Assembly: GCF_000220395.1 (NCBI RefSeq)
Contig: NW_004086092.1
Coordinates: 1 to 47,872 of the forward strand
Reading direction: 5' to 3'
Length of the DNA: 47,872 nucleotides
Origin: Ichthyophthirius multifiliis
Taxonomy: Eukaryota > Ciliophora > Oligohymenophorea > Hymenostomatida
The first letter of the stretch is position 1; the number at the start of each line of letters is the position of its first letter. Shown piece by piece: positions 1-11,267 of the stretch. The notes below the pieces were generated by a model. The model was not told the origin of the DNA. It searched no databases and saw only the letters and a list, made by a program, of their open reading frames with translations. The position numbers and the translations under genes were made by a program.

Positions 1-997
1 AAAAAAAATATAAATAATGAAAAATTCCATTTAGAAAAGTTATTTAATTAATCGTATATAAATCGATGAATAAATAAATAAAAAATTAATAAAAAAAAAT
101 ATATATTAAAATAAGATAAAAAACAAAATATCGATCGTATAAAAAAAAAATAAAAAATAATTAAAAAAAAAATAAAAATAAAAAAAAATTAATAAAAATA
201 TTTGTAAATAAAAAAATAAAATGATAAATATTAATATTAAATTTAATAAATATATATATATATATATTTAATTTATAAATTAATATAATTTCATTTATTT
301 TAACTATATTTATTTTTTACTTTTATTATTTTTTAAAATTTAATTTTTTATTATAATTTATTTACTCTTTTTTTATTTTATTTTTAATTATATTTTTTTT
401 TAATTTAATTTTATATTTTTTATTGATTTATTTATTTATAATTTTTTTTTTTTTTATTTTCATAAAACCTATTTCTTATATTAATTTTTTTTTAATATAT
501 TTTTTTGTTTGATTATTTTAACTTTTGTATTTCTTTTTTTTTTTTAATATTTATTCCAATTTTATATTAATCTATTATATATATATTTTTAATTATATCT
601 ATTTAGTTTTATCTAATTTCATCTATTTTTTTTTATAATGAAAATATTTATAATTTTTATTTATTTTTATCAATTTTTATTTATTTGTCTATATATTTTT
701 TGTAAGTAGCTTGTATATTTTTTTTTACTAATTCTAAATTTAATAATATTATTAATTATGAATTATATGACTTATTATTATTTCATTTCATTCATTTTTT
801 AGATTATATAAGTTTTTATCTGATAACGCAATACCTTTATTATTAATTCCCTTTTTATGCTTTTTATTCAAATTTACAAAAATATAAATTTATACATTTA
901 AACAATATATTTTTTTCTTATTTATTATCTATTTTTTTTTCCTCTTTTTCTTAATTTTTGTTCGCTTCTTCTTCCTTCTTTTTATCTCTTTTTCTCA
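1..997. other. AT-rich non-coding stretch
   Basis: Nothing recognisable is seen here. The sequence is almost pure A/T with long T and A runs. It becomes slightly less AT-rich toward 950-1000, where it meets the 3' end of the minus-strand gene that stops at 998. Confidence 0.5.
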
Positions 998-1530
998 TCA
1001 AGCAATCATACCCCTTTAGCATGCCTTTTAATCTTTTGATTAAGTAATTTGAGACAATTTATATACCTCAGCTGGAAAATCCTTTTATATATATTTTTTT
1101 CTTATGATTTTTTTCTTATAATTCCTTTCTTCATTAAATTCAAATTTATTCTCTTACTGTTTGCCTTAGAAGATATTTCTTTTCATCTCCTCCATCTCTG
1201 CTAAAGTTTGGATTCTTTGTTTTGCCTCTTTTATACTTTTATTTCTGCTTCCTTTTCTTTTCCTTTTCCTTTTCCTTTTCCTTTTCCACAATTGTTTATT
1301 TCAGTAAATTTTTTTAATATATTAAATATATTTCCTTTATCTAATATTCTTAATTTTCTTTTCCTTGTTTCACCTTTTATATTCTATTAAGATATTTTTT
1401 ATTTCTATTCATACTTCAAAAAGTTTAAATAAGTTGCTTCTTGTCAGATAGATTTAAGCTTACTTTTTATCTCGGAAAGAAATATATGTAAATTTATATT
1501 ATGGGGATAATAAGACTAATTGATATTTTT
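998..1530 (-). CDS. Lys-rich protein of unknown function, 3' part of a gene
   Basis: I do not recognise this gene. On the minus strand with TAA/TAG read as Gln, two good coding pieces are visible. The upstream piece (about 1440 to 1260) contains the segment RKRKLRILDKGNIFNILKKF. The downstream piece (about 1290 to 998) contains AEMEEMKRNIFQGK and ends ACQRGMIA before a TGA at 998-1000. The two pieces are in different frames, and the switch falls in the CTTTTC microsatellite (1251-1287), which is read as Gly-Lys or Lys-Arg repeats. A tiny intron with GTAAG..AAG ends (1440-1463, 24 bp) may precede the first piece, with coding sequence continuing to about 1530. The true start was not found. The protein is very basic, perhaps nucleic-acid binding, but that is only inference. 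Confidence 0.5.
1251..1287. repeat. CTTTTC hexanucleotide microsatellite inside a coding region
   Basis: About five to six tandem copies of CCTTTT. On the minus strand they read as alternating Gly-Lys or Lys-Arg codons. The reading frame of the surrounding gene changes across this tract. Confidence 0.85.
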
Positions 1531-2296
1531 ATATAAATTTTAATTTATTTTAAGTTATATAATTAAAAATATATAATATATTAATATTTTTTATTATTAA
1601 AATAATTATAAAAATTTATAAATATATATATTCTAATTTTTATTACTAAAATCAATAATTTTTTCGATTTCTTATTTTTTTTTCATAATTAAAAAAAATT
1701 ATAAATAATTTTTTTTTTTTTTTTTATTTATTTTTAAGTCTTATAACTATAATTTGAATTTTAGGTAATAATTAATATTTAATATTTATGCATATTTTAT
1801 TTAATATGAAAATATTTATATGTTTAATTTTATTATTTATTTTTTCTTTTGCTATATAACCTAATGATAAATTTTATTCTTAATTTTTTAAAGAGAAATC
1901 AATTTGAAAATTATGAGTTAGTAAAAGATAAATAATAGAAGGAAATTAAATATATAAATTATATATTACTTAATTTGTAGATTTAAGTTATTTTATTTTT
2001 TTTATAAAATTAATTAAGAAATAGAGGAACAATATGCATTTTTTTATTGTTTATTTGTGTTTTTAAAAATTATTTTGAAATTTTTAATTTGAATATTTAT
2101 AAAAATTAATAGAATATTTTTTTATTTTTTTTTAAAAAAATAATAATAAAATTACAAAAAAATAAAATAACTAAAATTAAAAAAAAAAATATGTAAAAAT
2201 TTTATAATGATTATATATTAATTTAATTTATATAATTACAATATTAATTTATTTTAATTTTTTAATTAATTTAATTGTTTTAATAAATAAAAAAAA
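1531..2296. other. AT-rich intergenic region between divergent genes
   Basis: This region separates the minus-strand gene ending at 998 from the plus-strand selenoprotein gene. An ATG-led reading of about 60 codons near 1860-2060 (with QFENYELVKDKQQKEI) is open only because TGA is rare in such sequence. No domain or splice structure supports it, so I do not call it a gene. Confidence 0.4.
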
Positions 2297-2635
2297 ATGT
2301 TCAATCTAAAATTATTTAGACCTAAAAATCTCTAATTTACTTAAAAATTCTTATTTGCAAATTTAAAAGTTGATATTGAATATTGTGGAGGGTGAGGTTA
2401 AAGAAGAATGCTAAACTAAGTAATTGATTAGCTTGATAAAAAATTTTCAGGAACTGAACATAAGCTTATTTTAAAATAAAATAAAAGCTAAGATAATAAT
2501 AATAATTTTTAAGTTTTTGTTTCCATAAATGATGGATAAAAAAATTTAGTTTGGGATAAATTTAAAAGTACTGGAAAATTAGAATAAATTTCTGATTAAA
2601 TAAACGAACTAATCAGTTAATAATAAAATAATTGA
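2297..2635 (+). CDS. SELENOW: Selenoprotein W-like (Rdx family) protein with in-frame TGA = Sec
   Basis: A single exon of 113 codons from ATG 2297 to TGA 2633-2635. The core reads VDIEYCGG-U-GQRRML, a thioredoxin-like CxxU motif: Cys30, Gly31, Gly32, then TGA at 2393-2395 (codon 33). The frame continues past this TGA for 79 sense codons. These include the second conserved Rdx block, FQVFVSINDG followed by LVWDKFKSTGKL, which matches the family pattern of a beta strand, a beta hairpin and a C-terminal helix. Rdx proteins (SelW, SelV, SelT, SelH) are small redox proteins that use a selenenylsulfide between Cys and Sec. The length of 112 residues suits the family; human SelW is 87. The first 24 residues are basic and poorly conserved-looking, so a later start is possible, although no nearer Met precedes the motif. 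TGA is the ordinary stop in this genome, so the Sec reading needs the hairpin at 2670-2740. Family call is firm; Sec insertion is inferred. Confidence 0.88.
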
Positions 2636-2669
2636 GTCTTTTGTTTTTTCTGAATTATCTTTTTTTTAA

Positions 2670-2740
2670 TTTTTTTATTTATATGAAAAACTTGATTCTA
2701 AATTTTTAAAAGGGAATTAAGTTTTGAATCTAAAAAATAA
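2670..2740 (+). promoter_or_regulatory. Candidate SECIS element (3' UTR of the SelW-like gene)
   Basis: It begins about 35 nt after the stop codon. ATGA at 2683-2686 faces GA at 2726-2727, allowing the tandem G.A pairs of the SECIS quartet. Between them 2687-2698 (AAAACTTGATTC) pairs with 2714-2725 (GAATTAAGTTTT): 12 consecutive pairs, one of them G-T. The apical loop 2699-2713 opens with T then AAA, placing unpaired adenines about 13 nt after the quartet, as eukaryotic SECIS elements require. Below the quartet a T-rich strand can pair with an A-rich strand as helix I. The match was made by eye. Confidence 0.75.
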
Positions 2741-3510
2741 AAGAATAAAAGAAAAGTTAAATAAGAAATATTTTTTAAGTAAAAATTTTACATATTTTAT
2801 GTATCGAAAAATATATTATTATTTTTTTCTTTTTTTATGAAAATAAAATAAAATATTATTTTCTATTATTATTAATTATGTTATAAATGTTATTAAATTT
2901 TTTATGAAAAAGCTTCTATTTAATAATTAATTATTTAAATTTAATAAATATTCTGAAAACAAACTAAATTATATTTTATTGTATTATTATTATTTTATAA
3001 TAAAGTATTACACTATTTACTTCTAATAATAATATTTCTTTTAATATTTCAAATATTACATTTCTAAATATTTTTTAAAAAAGATTTATCATATATATAA
3101 ATAATAAAAAAAGTGAAAAAAAATAATATAATATAATGAAAAGAAATTTATATAAAAATAAATTATTATTTATAAAAATTATATCTAATATTAAATATTT
3201 TTTTTTGTTAATTAATTAAAAATCAATAAAATAACAATAATACTTAATTTTTGCGAAATATATATTATTATTTTATTTCATTTTTTTTTTAAAAAAAAAT
3301 TAAATAATTTTCTTAAAAATAAAATATTTGTTTTTTTAAAAAAAATTAATATTTTAAATGCTTTAACATTATTTATACATATATAATACAAAAAAAAAAA
3401 AAAAGGAAATAAACGGATCAAACAATTAATATTTTTCAAAAAAAAAAGAAAAAAAAAAAAAATTACTATAAATCAAACACATAAATAAATAAAAAAAAAA
3501 ATCATAAAAA
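2741..3510. other. AT-rich intergenic region
   Basis: No gene, RNA or repeat is recognised. The stretch lies between the SelW-like gene and the co-oriented gene starting at 3511. Confidence 0.5.
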
Positions 3511-5341
3511 ATGCATTAATAAAAGGACTAATAAAACATTCACTTTTAATCATATTTATAATAAAAAAAGAACTAATTTAATGATTAGAACAACTAGATT
3601 AATTTATCATCATATTCTCCTTTAAGAACTAATTAATTTAAATAGATAAGAGGAATAAAAAAGCAATTATTAACTCCTAAATAAATGGTAAAAGCGCCAG
3701 ATGAAATAATAGATTCATAAAATCTTATAGAATGCAAAAAAGAATAAACTATATATATATAAAATAATTATATTTCAACCTAATTTGAATAATCAATTTA
3801 ATAAAATTATGATTTATATAAGAAAACATAATATTAAAGTACTAAAAACTTAATATAAAATTAAAACCAAATATATAATTAATACCCAAAACAATAATTT
3901 AGTATAACTTCTTTAGAAAAAACCCCTAATTTATAAAAAAAAGAAGAAGAGAAAATAAACAAAAAGCATTCTGATATTTGTATATAAATTAACTCTTCCA
4001 AAAACAGCATTTTTTAAAATAGTGTGGAAAATTAATTAGAAAAAATTCCTGAATTTAATTAAAATTCAAATATAAGTAGTATTAATTAGAATAAAGTAAC
4101 AAAAAAAAAATATATATATATTTTAATTTTATTCAAAAAAAAGAGTCATTTTTTAAATTCTTAATTTTCTTTAACTTAAAGTGATGCTCTTTTTCAATAA
4201 TTATAAGAAAATTTAGAATTTTTAACAAAAAAAAACAATAACTTGAAAATATATAAAACCATAGATGAATTAAGGTATGATATTGTAAATGATTTTAACA
4301 TTTTATAAAACAAATTGTGTGCAAATAAGACTAATACCCTTAATACACTTGAAAGTAATCTTAAAACAGAAGAATAGGAGGAAGAATTCAAAAAAATAAG
4401 ATTTAGTTTTGCATAATTAAACTAACTTTTTAACAAAAACGAATAAAAAGAAATCTGTTTACATGAAAGTCCTTTAAAAAAATAAAATCCATTTAACAAA
4501 ATTAATAATATAGAACATTTAAAATTAACCCCTTCATTTTCTAGTTCAAATAAAAAGCAATAAAATAAAAATTATAAGCAAGAATAAATTTAAACTGTAG
4601 ATTTTTCAAATAAAAACGATAATTTTTGTACTCTATAGGAAATTCCATAAAATAAAATCGATGTATTTTAAAATATTAAAACTAATGAATTAAAAATAAA
4701 TTCCTTTTAAAATAATTATAATCTTACTTTTAAAAATAACTATGAACAAATTAAAGAAAACAATTAATTTTTCCCCCAAAATTCATTTGAATAATTAAAC
4801 GTTTAAATATAAAATAATAACCATTCCTCAATTAATAATTTCACATCTAATATTGCTCTTTAAAAATAAGTTGTGAATTCACTAAATTAAACTCTTGTTA
4901 AAAATACTGATGATAATGTATTCAAATATTTGTTTATATTATTTATAATTAATTTTTTGTTTTTTAAAAGAAATCTTGCCGTAGAATCTCATTTAAAGAA
5001 TCAAAATAACTTTTTAATGTTAAAAGAGAAAGATTAAGATCTTATAGTCCTATAAGTTATTAAAATAGAATTATCCGAAACGATAATAGTTAAAAGCCTT
5101 TATTTAATTTACAAAAAAAAGGTTTTTTTTTTTTTTTGGCTTTATAATATGTATATATATATATATTTCAGGTAATCTTTAAAATGATAATTCTTTAAAA
5201 AACCTAGATGTTAATAAAAGTGGAAAATTTACAAAAAAAATAAGTATTTTTATATTATATTTAATTTAATATTGTAATAAAATAGGTTTTTTAGAGTATT
5301 CTAATATCCTTAAGCATCAATAATTATAATAATAAAATTGA
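3511..5341 (+). CDS. Unknown Gln/Asn/Lys-rich protein, five exons
   Basis: Not recognised. ATG 3511 (MHQQKDQQN) to TGA 5339-5341, joined as 3511-4095, 4144-4917, 4971-5121, 5172-5243 and 5286-5341: 546 codons, with all phases agreeing. The introns are 42-53 bp. Three begin GTA; the third (5122-5171) begins GTTTTT and ends TTTCAG. The protein is hydrophilic and mostly low-complexity. It has short Ser/Thr-Pro sites (YSPLRTN, LLTPKQ), a possible coiled coil around IDELRYDIVNDFNILQNK in exon 2, and a basic tail containing RRISFKES and LRSYSPIS that looks like kinase target sites. No membrane segment or catalytic motif is visible. It could be a cytoskeletal or cell-cycle substrate protein, but nothing in the sequence decides this. 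Confidence 0.75.
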
Positions 5342-5496
5342 ATTGAAAAATATATTTATATGTTTTAATATAAAAGAAAAGAAAATTATATTTTTTATAT
5401 AGAAAGTACATATGTTTTATTTTACATATATATTTATATAAATTATAAAAAAATAAATTTCTCTCACAAAAATTTTTTATTTATTTTTTAGTTATT

Positions 5497-6084
5497 TCAA
5501 ATATTATTTATATTTTTATTTTTTCTTTATATTTAATAAGTGTTTGTAACTGACTATTTTTATTAATTATTATTTAAATAATTTTCTTGTTAATTATCTT
5601 CAAAAACATAATTTTATTAATAGAGAAGATTCTAATAATCAAATACTTAACTTCTTTTACTAAATTATTTATCTTTAACCGGTAATAACTCTAATTTATA
5701 ATCTACATCCTAAAAAGAATTAGGAGAATTAATATTATTATAATTAAAGTTTTAGTTTTCATTATTTAATTATTTACTGATAATATTTTATTATAATTTT
5801 TATATTTATTGCTTTAATTAATTTACATCATTAGTAGAATAATTTCTTTGAAGCTAGAAATTGTTTTATTATATACTATTATCTTAAAATTCAGAGGACT
5901 TATTTTAACTTTTATAATCATATTAGAGATAGGAAATAAACTTTTCTTTCAAATTTAAGTATTTTTATTTAATTAATGTATTCTGTTCAATTAATTATTT
6001 ACATATTTATTAGGAAACTTTTAGCTCTTAAGTTAAAATTTATATTTTTTAAACTAAATTATTTATAATTTATTTGCTCTTCAT
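5497..6084 (-). CDS. Small coiled-coil protein of unknown function
   Basis: A single exon of 196 codons on the minus strand, from ATG at 6084-6082 to TGA at 5497-5499. The N-terminal 50 residues (NNLVQKIQILTQELKVSQQ and on) have the leucine/isoleucine spacing of a coiled coil. The middle is Asn/Gln-rich, and a charged segment DVDYKLELLPVKDK follows. No known domain is seen. It lies between two better-supported genes: its stop faces the stop of the plus-strand gene (156 bp apart), and its start lies 88 bp downstream of the AP-3 mu stop on the same strand. Confidence 0.7.
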
Positions 6085-6172
6085 TATTTTACTAATATTA
6101 TATTTAAATTATTTTAATATATATACTATAAATATTGTTATTTTTATATAATAAAATATATATATTTTTAAT

Positions 6173-7778
6173 TCAATTTAATCTTATTTCATAATTTCCT
6201 GATTTTGTTAAAATTTTAAAACCTTTTTTTAAATTCTAAGCCCCATTTTTGACTGTTACTTTTTCTAGTTTACTACCACTTAATGAATAATCATTAATTG
6301 TAAATTTTAAACAAACAACAAAATGACTATTTTTTAAATTTTTATGCATTTTTTATTTAAAAATTGCATTTAATTTTAAAACTTCATCTTTTATAATTGT
6401 CCCTACTTTCCATATTAAAGCCTATTTTTTTTATAAGATATTTTATTTTATTTTATTTTTTAAGCAAAAAGCTACGTTTTCTTATGATGTAACAGTTCCA
6501 TAATTTTGTGATATTTCAGATTATTAAATACCATTAGGAAGCATTACTTTAATAAAGAAATCTTCTGTTTTATATTCAATTCCTCTTACTGATCTATTTT
6601 AAAGTTTTAGTTCTAATTTTGCTTAATTATTATTAATTTCTAAATGATGAAAAAGGTCAAAAGGAACTCTTGGCGAAGTATTTTTGATACTTTTCGTAAA
6701 ATAAAAAAATATAAATTTTATTTAAATTTTTTACTTATAATATAAAATTGAAGATAAACCAGAAGGCGGAATAAAAGAAAGAACTTTTTCATTTTCGAAT
6801 TTTTCAGCAGAATCTAAAGCTGAATCATGTAAAGAATAATCAAAAATTTCTTAAGGCATATTTAAATATATTTATACATAAGGCTATTAACTCAATTAAC
6901 AATCCATTTTTATTTCTCCGTTTATTTCTGAAGTTATGAAGTTACTTTATCTTTTATTTTTTTAATTATTTATTTATATGAGAGTATTTCTATATATAGC
7001 TATTACTTATCTATTATACAATCATAATATTCAATTATGTCAAATAATAATTCCTCTTTATATCTAATATTCTCGACTCTGTTAATTTAATTATAAGTTA
7101 AATCACTTAAACCATTAACATAATGTTCTAAAGCTTTAAAATTTTCTTGCCAATGTTAATTTTATCCTATTACCACTTCTTCTATTTTATCTAAAAAGCC
7201 CTAAGGTTATAAAAGTGATTCTAAAACAAATTTTTAGGTTATTAAGGGAACTCCTTATTCCAGAAAATGATCTAATGTCTATTTATTTATTGTTTATTAT
7301 TATTTATATTTTTGGATTTACTATTGTTAAAGAACTAAAATTATTTCGCAATTTTTCACTGTTCAATATATCTTTAAAAGTAGATTTTAACACATCTGCT
7401 AACAAATGAATTAAGTTATATATTAATAATATTGGAATCTATATTTTATATAATATTTTTTTATTCAGAAACATATTTTTTGTTTTAAATACTTCTTCTG
7501 TTATTATAAAAACTATAATAAAATCATTAATTGTTTAAAATGCACATATATGATCATTTATATTTATCAAAGGATACTATTGTTTTTCAGGACTTTTTAT
7601 CATACTTTTGAATTTCTATACATATTATTTATGAAACTCTTCTATTATTTTATTTTAATTTTTGCATTTGTAATTCTTATATGAAATTATTTCACTTATG
7701 ATTTATTGGTAAATATATATATATATATATATTAGTTTACTTATTTAAATTAGTTATATAAATTGAATCTATAGACAT
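6173..7778 (-). CDS. AP3M: AP-3 adaptor complex subunit mu
   Basis: The medium subunit of a clathrin-type adaptor, which recognises tyrosine-based sorting signals in cargo on endosomal/Golgi membranes. Seven exons were resolved with consistent phases: 7741-7778, 7493-7694, 7322-7438, 7007-7278, 6735-6950, 6476-6689 and 6173-6421. This gives 435 residues, near the 418 of animal AP3M. The N-terminal longin half starts MSIDSIYITNLN and has LIHLLADVLKSTF and FLEQGVPLITQKFVLESLL. The mu homology half has ITSEINGEIKM, EKVLSFIPPSG, SVRGIEYKTEDFFIKVMLP, ALIWKVGTI, and ends FKILTKSGNYEIRL. The VLSFIPP-G block and the ITKSG..-like end favour AP-3 over AP-1, AP-2 or AP-4. AP-4 is the main alternative. 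The introns are 43-56 bp with GTA..AG ends. Confidence 0.9.
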
Positions 7779-7966
7779 TTTATTGTTTTTGGTTTATTTT
7801 GATTAATTAATTAAAATATCTTTTTTTTTAAAAAAAAAAAAAATACTAAATAAAAATCATTCCAAAAATAATAAATTAATTAAACTTAAATAAAAAAGAA
7901 AAAACAAAGTATAAAAAACTTTATATTATTTATGATTAAATAAACAGAAAAAAATAATAATTTCAA
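7779..7966. promoter_or_regulatory. Shared upstream region of two divergent genes
   Basis: Only 188 bp separate the start codons of AP-3 mu (minus) and the Gln-rich gene (plus). The region therefore probably holds both promoters. A T-run followed by an A-run lies near 7800-7845. No specific factor site is recognised. Confidence 0.35.
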
Positions 7967-8989
7967 ATGCATAAAGTAAAACCATTAAAAACAAGAGATA
8001 GCACATAAAAGTTATATTAAGACTCCTATTATTAATAAAAAAATTAAGTATAATAGGAAATATAAGGTCTAAAAAGTGAATTAGAAATCCTTCTTTCCCA
8101 AAACATATCCTAATTGCTTCAAAAAATAGATCTTTTAAAATAACTTTAAAATGAAAAAGGCAAGAAAAGTTCTGATTAAATATACTAGAATATATAAAAT
8201 ATAAACGAAAATTTAATAAATGATTCATATTAGATATAAGAAATAATAAATGAAGAACTGTAAACTTTGCATTAAAATGTTTAAAATTAAAACAATAGTT
8301 TTTAAAATTAGAGTTAAAACTTTTATAATTAAAATCAAAACTATTAATAATAAAATAGAAAATTATAAAATGTAGTCTTTTAAACAAACTTCAATTAAAA
8401 TGAATATGAAGATGATATTTATGAAGAATATGATGAACAAGAAATGTAATAAAAGTAAAACTTTTAAACAAATTATTAATAATAAGAAAATAATTAATAT
8501 AGACAATAATAAATTTATTATTAAGAAGATGAAGATGATGTTGAAGAATATGATTATTATTCATATTTAGATTAAGATTAATAATAATTTTAATAAAATT
8601 TTTAATATTAACCTTAAAGAAGATAATAAAACTACCAAACAGAATTTAACAATCAATAAGAATATTATACAAATCCAAATATTTAATAACAAAGAAGGAG
8701 AATAGTTATTGATAGAAGAAACTTAGTAAAATCTTAAGAAGAATAAGAAGAATAACTCTAAAAACTAATTTAATTTGAGAATTAAAATAATATTGAAGTT
8801 CCTAAATTTTTTAAATGTAGCTTTTATCTTTCGAAAAGATACAAGGCCAGATTTTGTCATTTCCTTACACATGATGATAGTGTTAAAGTTTGGTAAATTT
8901 ATCAACTTTTATAATCTTAAGCGAAAGTGGCTGAAATTTTAGATACTACATAATATAATATTAGAAAAATTTTAAAAAGATTGGTTTGA
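7967..8989 (+). CDS. Gln-rich protein with a conserved-looking C-terminal domain
   Basis: Not recognised by name. A single exon of 341 codons, ATG 7967 (MHKVKPLKTRDSTQ) to TGA 8987-8989. Residues about 30-70 look like a coiled coil (GLKSELEILLSQNISQLLQK). The middle is Gln/Asn-rich, with acidic tyrosine-rich patches (NEYEDDIYEEYDEQ and DEDDVEEYDYY). A basic segment RRRIVIDRR follows. The last 60 residues have balanced composition: PKFFKCSFYLSKRYKARFCH, then HDDSVKVWQIYQLLQ and AEILDTTQYNIRKILKRL, which could form a helix-turn-helix-like fold. The acidic Gln-rich body with a compact C-terminal domain would suit a nuclear protein, but that is inference. A 153-codon open frame on the opposite strand is only its shadow. 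Confidence 0.75.
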
Positions 8990-9792
8990 ATTTTTTGTGT
9001 ATATATATATATAAGAACTATTTTATATTTTAGTAATTTTTTTATATATTAAAAAATATACTATTATAGTATATTAAAAATTTTATATACAATATTTTTA
9101 ATTTTATTAAAAAAAAAAAAAAATATTTATAAAAATATATATTTATTTATTTTTAAGTGGGTAAATAAATCTACAAAGATAATTTTTTTTTTTTATTAAT
9201 GTGTATATTTAAAAAAATATACTATTAAAATTTCATATATATATTAATTTATAAACAAAAAATATATTTAATATATTATTATTTTTATAATTTATATTTG
9301 TATATCTTATTTTAACTAAAATCAAGTAAAACTTTTAATATTAAATATTTTATTTAAAAGCATAGATTTTAAGGTATGTTTGTAAATAAAATACGAATTT
9401 AGAAATTTTTATATGTTTCAGTTTTTTATTGAAATTTTTTAAAAATTTATTTTTATATATAATATAAAATTATTTTTATTTTATTATTTTATTTATTTTA
9501 TGAAAACGTAATATAGCCAATATATTATATGTTATTGATCAAAATAATATTTATTATAAAATATATTATAGATAAAATTATAAAATATAAATAAAAATAA
9601 ATCTATTTTACATTAAATAAAAAGAAATTTTAATTTAAAAAATATTTAATATAAAAATATTTATAAGATATTTATTATTTTAATTATTTTAACCTCCAAA
9701 AATATTATTTTTGAATAATTATAATTTTATTCATTTATTAACAAAAAAAAAGTAAAAATAATTTAATATCAAACTTCTTTATATCATAAAAA
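8990..9792. other. AT-rich intergenic region
   Basis: No gene or RNA is recognised. The stretch follows the Gln-rich gene and has short AT dinucleotide runs. Confidence 0.5.
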
Positions 9793-10750
9793 TCATTTTT
9801 TAAATTTCCTATAATATATAAGTATTTTCCATAATAAAATATTAGCTAATTTTAATTTATTAATATTTTTATTACAAATGTTTATATATTTTTCCATAAT
9901 TGCTTTTTCTTTAATTTTCTTATTATTTTTTCTATTAAAATTAAAATTAATAATTTTTCTTCCTCTTTTTAAATAATTATTAATGAAAATATTCAATTTT
10001 CCTTTATTTTTAGATTATTCATTAATAAAAAAAACATTGAAGATACTAAAATATTATTTAAATTAATTTATTAATTTTTTACCTATAAATTTTATATATA
10101 TTTTGTTTATTAAACAAATAATTCATTTTGCATATTTTTTTATTAATACATATTATTTTTCTTAATAATAAAAATACTTTTTATCTATTATTTTTATATT
10201 TTTGTGCTTAATATATCTTATTTATCATTAATTAAATTTCATTCTATTTTTTTTTATTAAAGCAAATTATTATAATATTAAGTCTATTTTTATTCTATCT
10301 TTTTAATATATAGTTTTTTACCCATATAATTATTAGTAATACTCCAATTAATTTTCTAATATATTGATTTTTATTTTTCTTATTTTAATAATACTTCCAA
10401 TTATTAAATTTTTATATCAATTAATCAATTTTTTTTTTTTCAAATTTTTATTATTATTTATTATTAATTTGTATTTGCTTTTATTGAATAATTATTAAAT
10501 TATTTTTAATTCTTTTTGCTATAAATTTTCATTTTCTTATGCTTTTTCTGGATTTAATTTTTTTATTTAAAAAAACTTACTTATTTATTGATTTTAGTGA
10601 CTTCTATTAAAATAATTTGATCTTGTAAAATTTAATTTATTAGTTTTTCTATATAGTTGTTTGTGTAATCATTTTTTTTTTATAGTTTTTATGAAAAGTA
10701 ATTTTTTTTAAAAAATATATTTTTTCAGTTATTTTATCTTTGTCCATTAT
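9793..10750 (-). CDS. Doubtful Lys/Asn-rich coding region
   Basis: On the minus strand several stretches look coding but do not join. A candidate start is MDKDKITEKI near 10746. A coiled-coil-like piece, LQDQIILIEVTKINK, ends at a GTAAGT donor near 10587. A Gln-rich piece, MINKIYQAQKYKNNRQKVF, lies near 10220-10140. The 3' end, KIKEKAIMEKYINICNK then LANILLWKILIYY, stops at TGA 9793. No domain is seen and splice phases could not be reconciled. It may be a fast-evolving gene, a decayed one, or chance openness in sequence where TGA is rare. Confidence 0.3.
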
Positions 10751-10869
10751 AATATTTTTACTTTTCTTGTATTAATTGTTAACCATTTTATTATATCTAA
10801 TATTTTTTTTTATATTTTTATTAAATTCATTTTTAATAAATCAGTTTTTTTACCACTATTAAAAATGGT

Positions 10870-11267
10870 ATTAAAATACATAAAAATTCTAAATTGAAAA
10901 ATTATTTATAAGAACAAAATACAATTAATCATTATATTAAAATATTTTGAATAAAATTCTTTATTTACAAATATAAACTATATAAAATTACTAGTATATT
11001 AAACTTTTTTTTTTTTTTTTTTTGACTTTAGAATATAATAAATTAGTTAATTTAATTTTAAAATTAGTATATTTTTTTTTAAAAAAAAATAGCGAAAAGA
11101 AATAAAAATTAAAAAGTAATAATAAGGCTAATTAAATAAAATAACATATATAAATATACATACATATTAATTACTCATAATAAAAAATAAATTTATAAAT
11201 ATAATATACGTATATATAAAATATAGCATTTTAAATAAAAAAATATATATCAATTCTAATATCTCAA
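10870..11267. other. AT-rich intergenic region
   Basis: Nothing recognisable is seen between the doubtful coding region and the 3' end of the nucleotidyltransferase gene. Confidence 0.5.

Noticed and set aside
1860-2320. Upstream exon of the selenoprotein gene
   Set aside because: An open frame from about 1862 exists, but its content becomes random A/T after 60 codons, while ATG 2297 opens directly into the conserved domain.
7926-8387. 153-codon minus-strand open frame
   Set aside because: It is the shadow of the plus-strand Gln-rich gene at 7967-8989. Its translation is Phe/Ile/Asn-rich with no domain.
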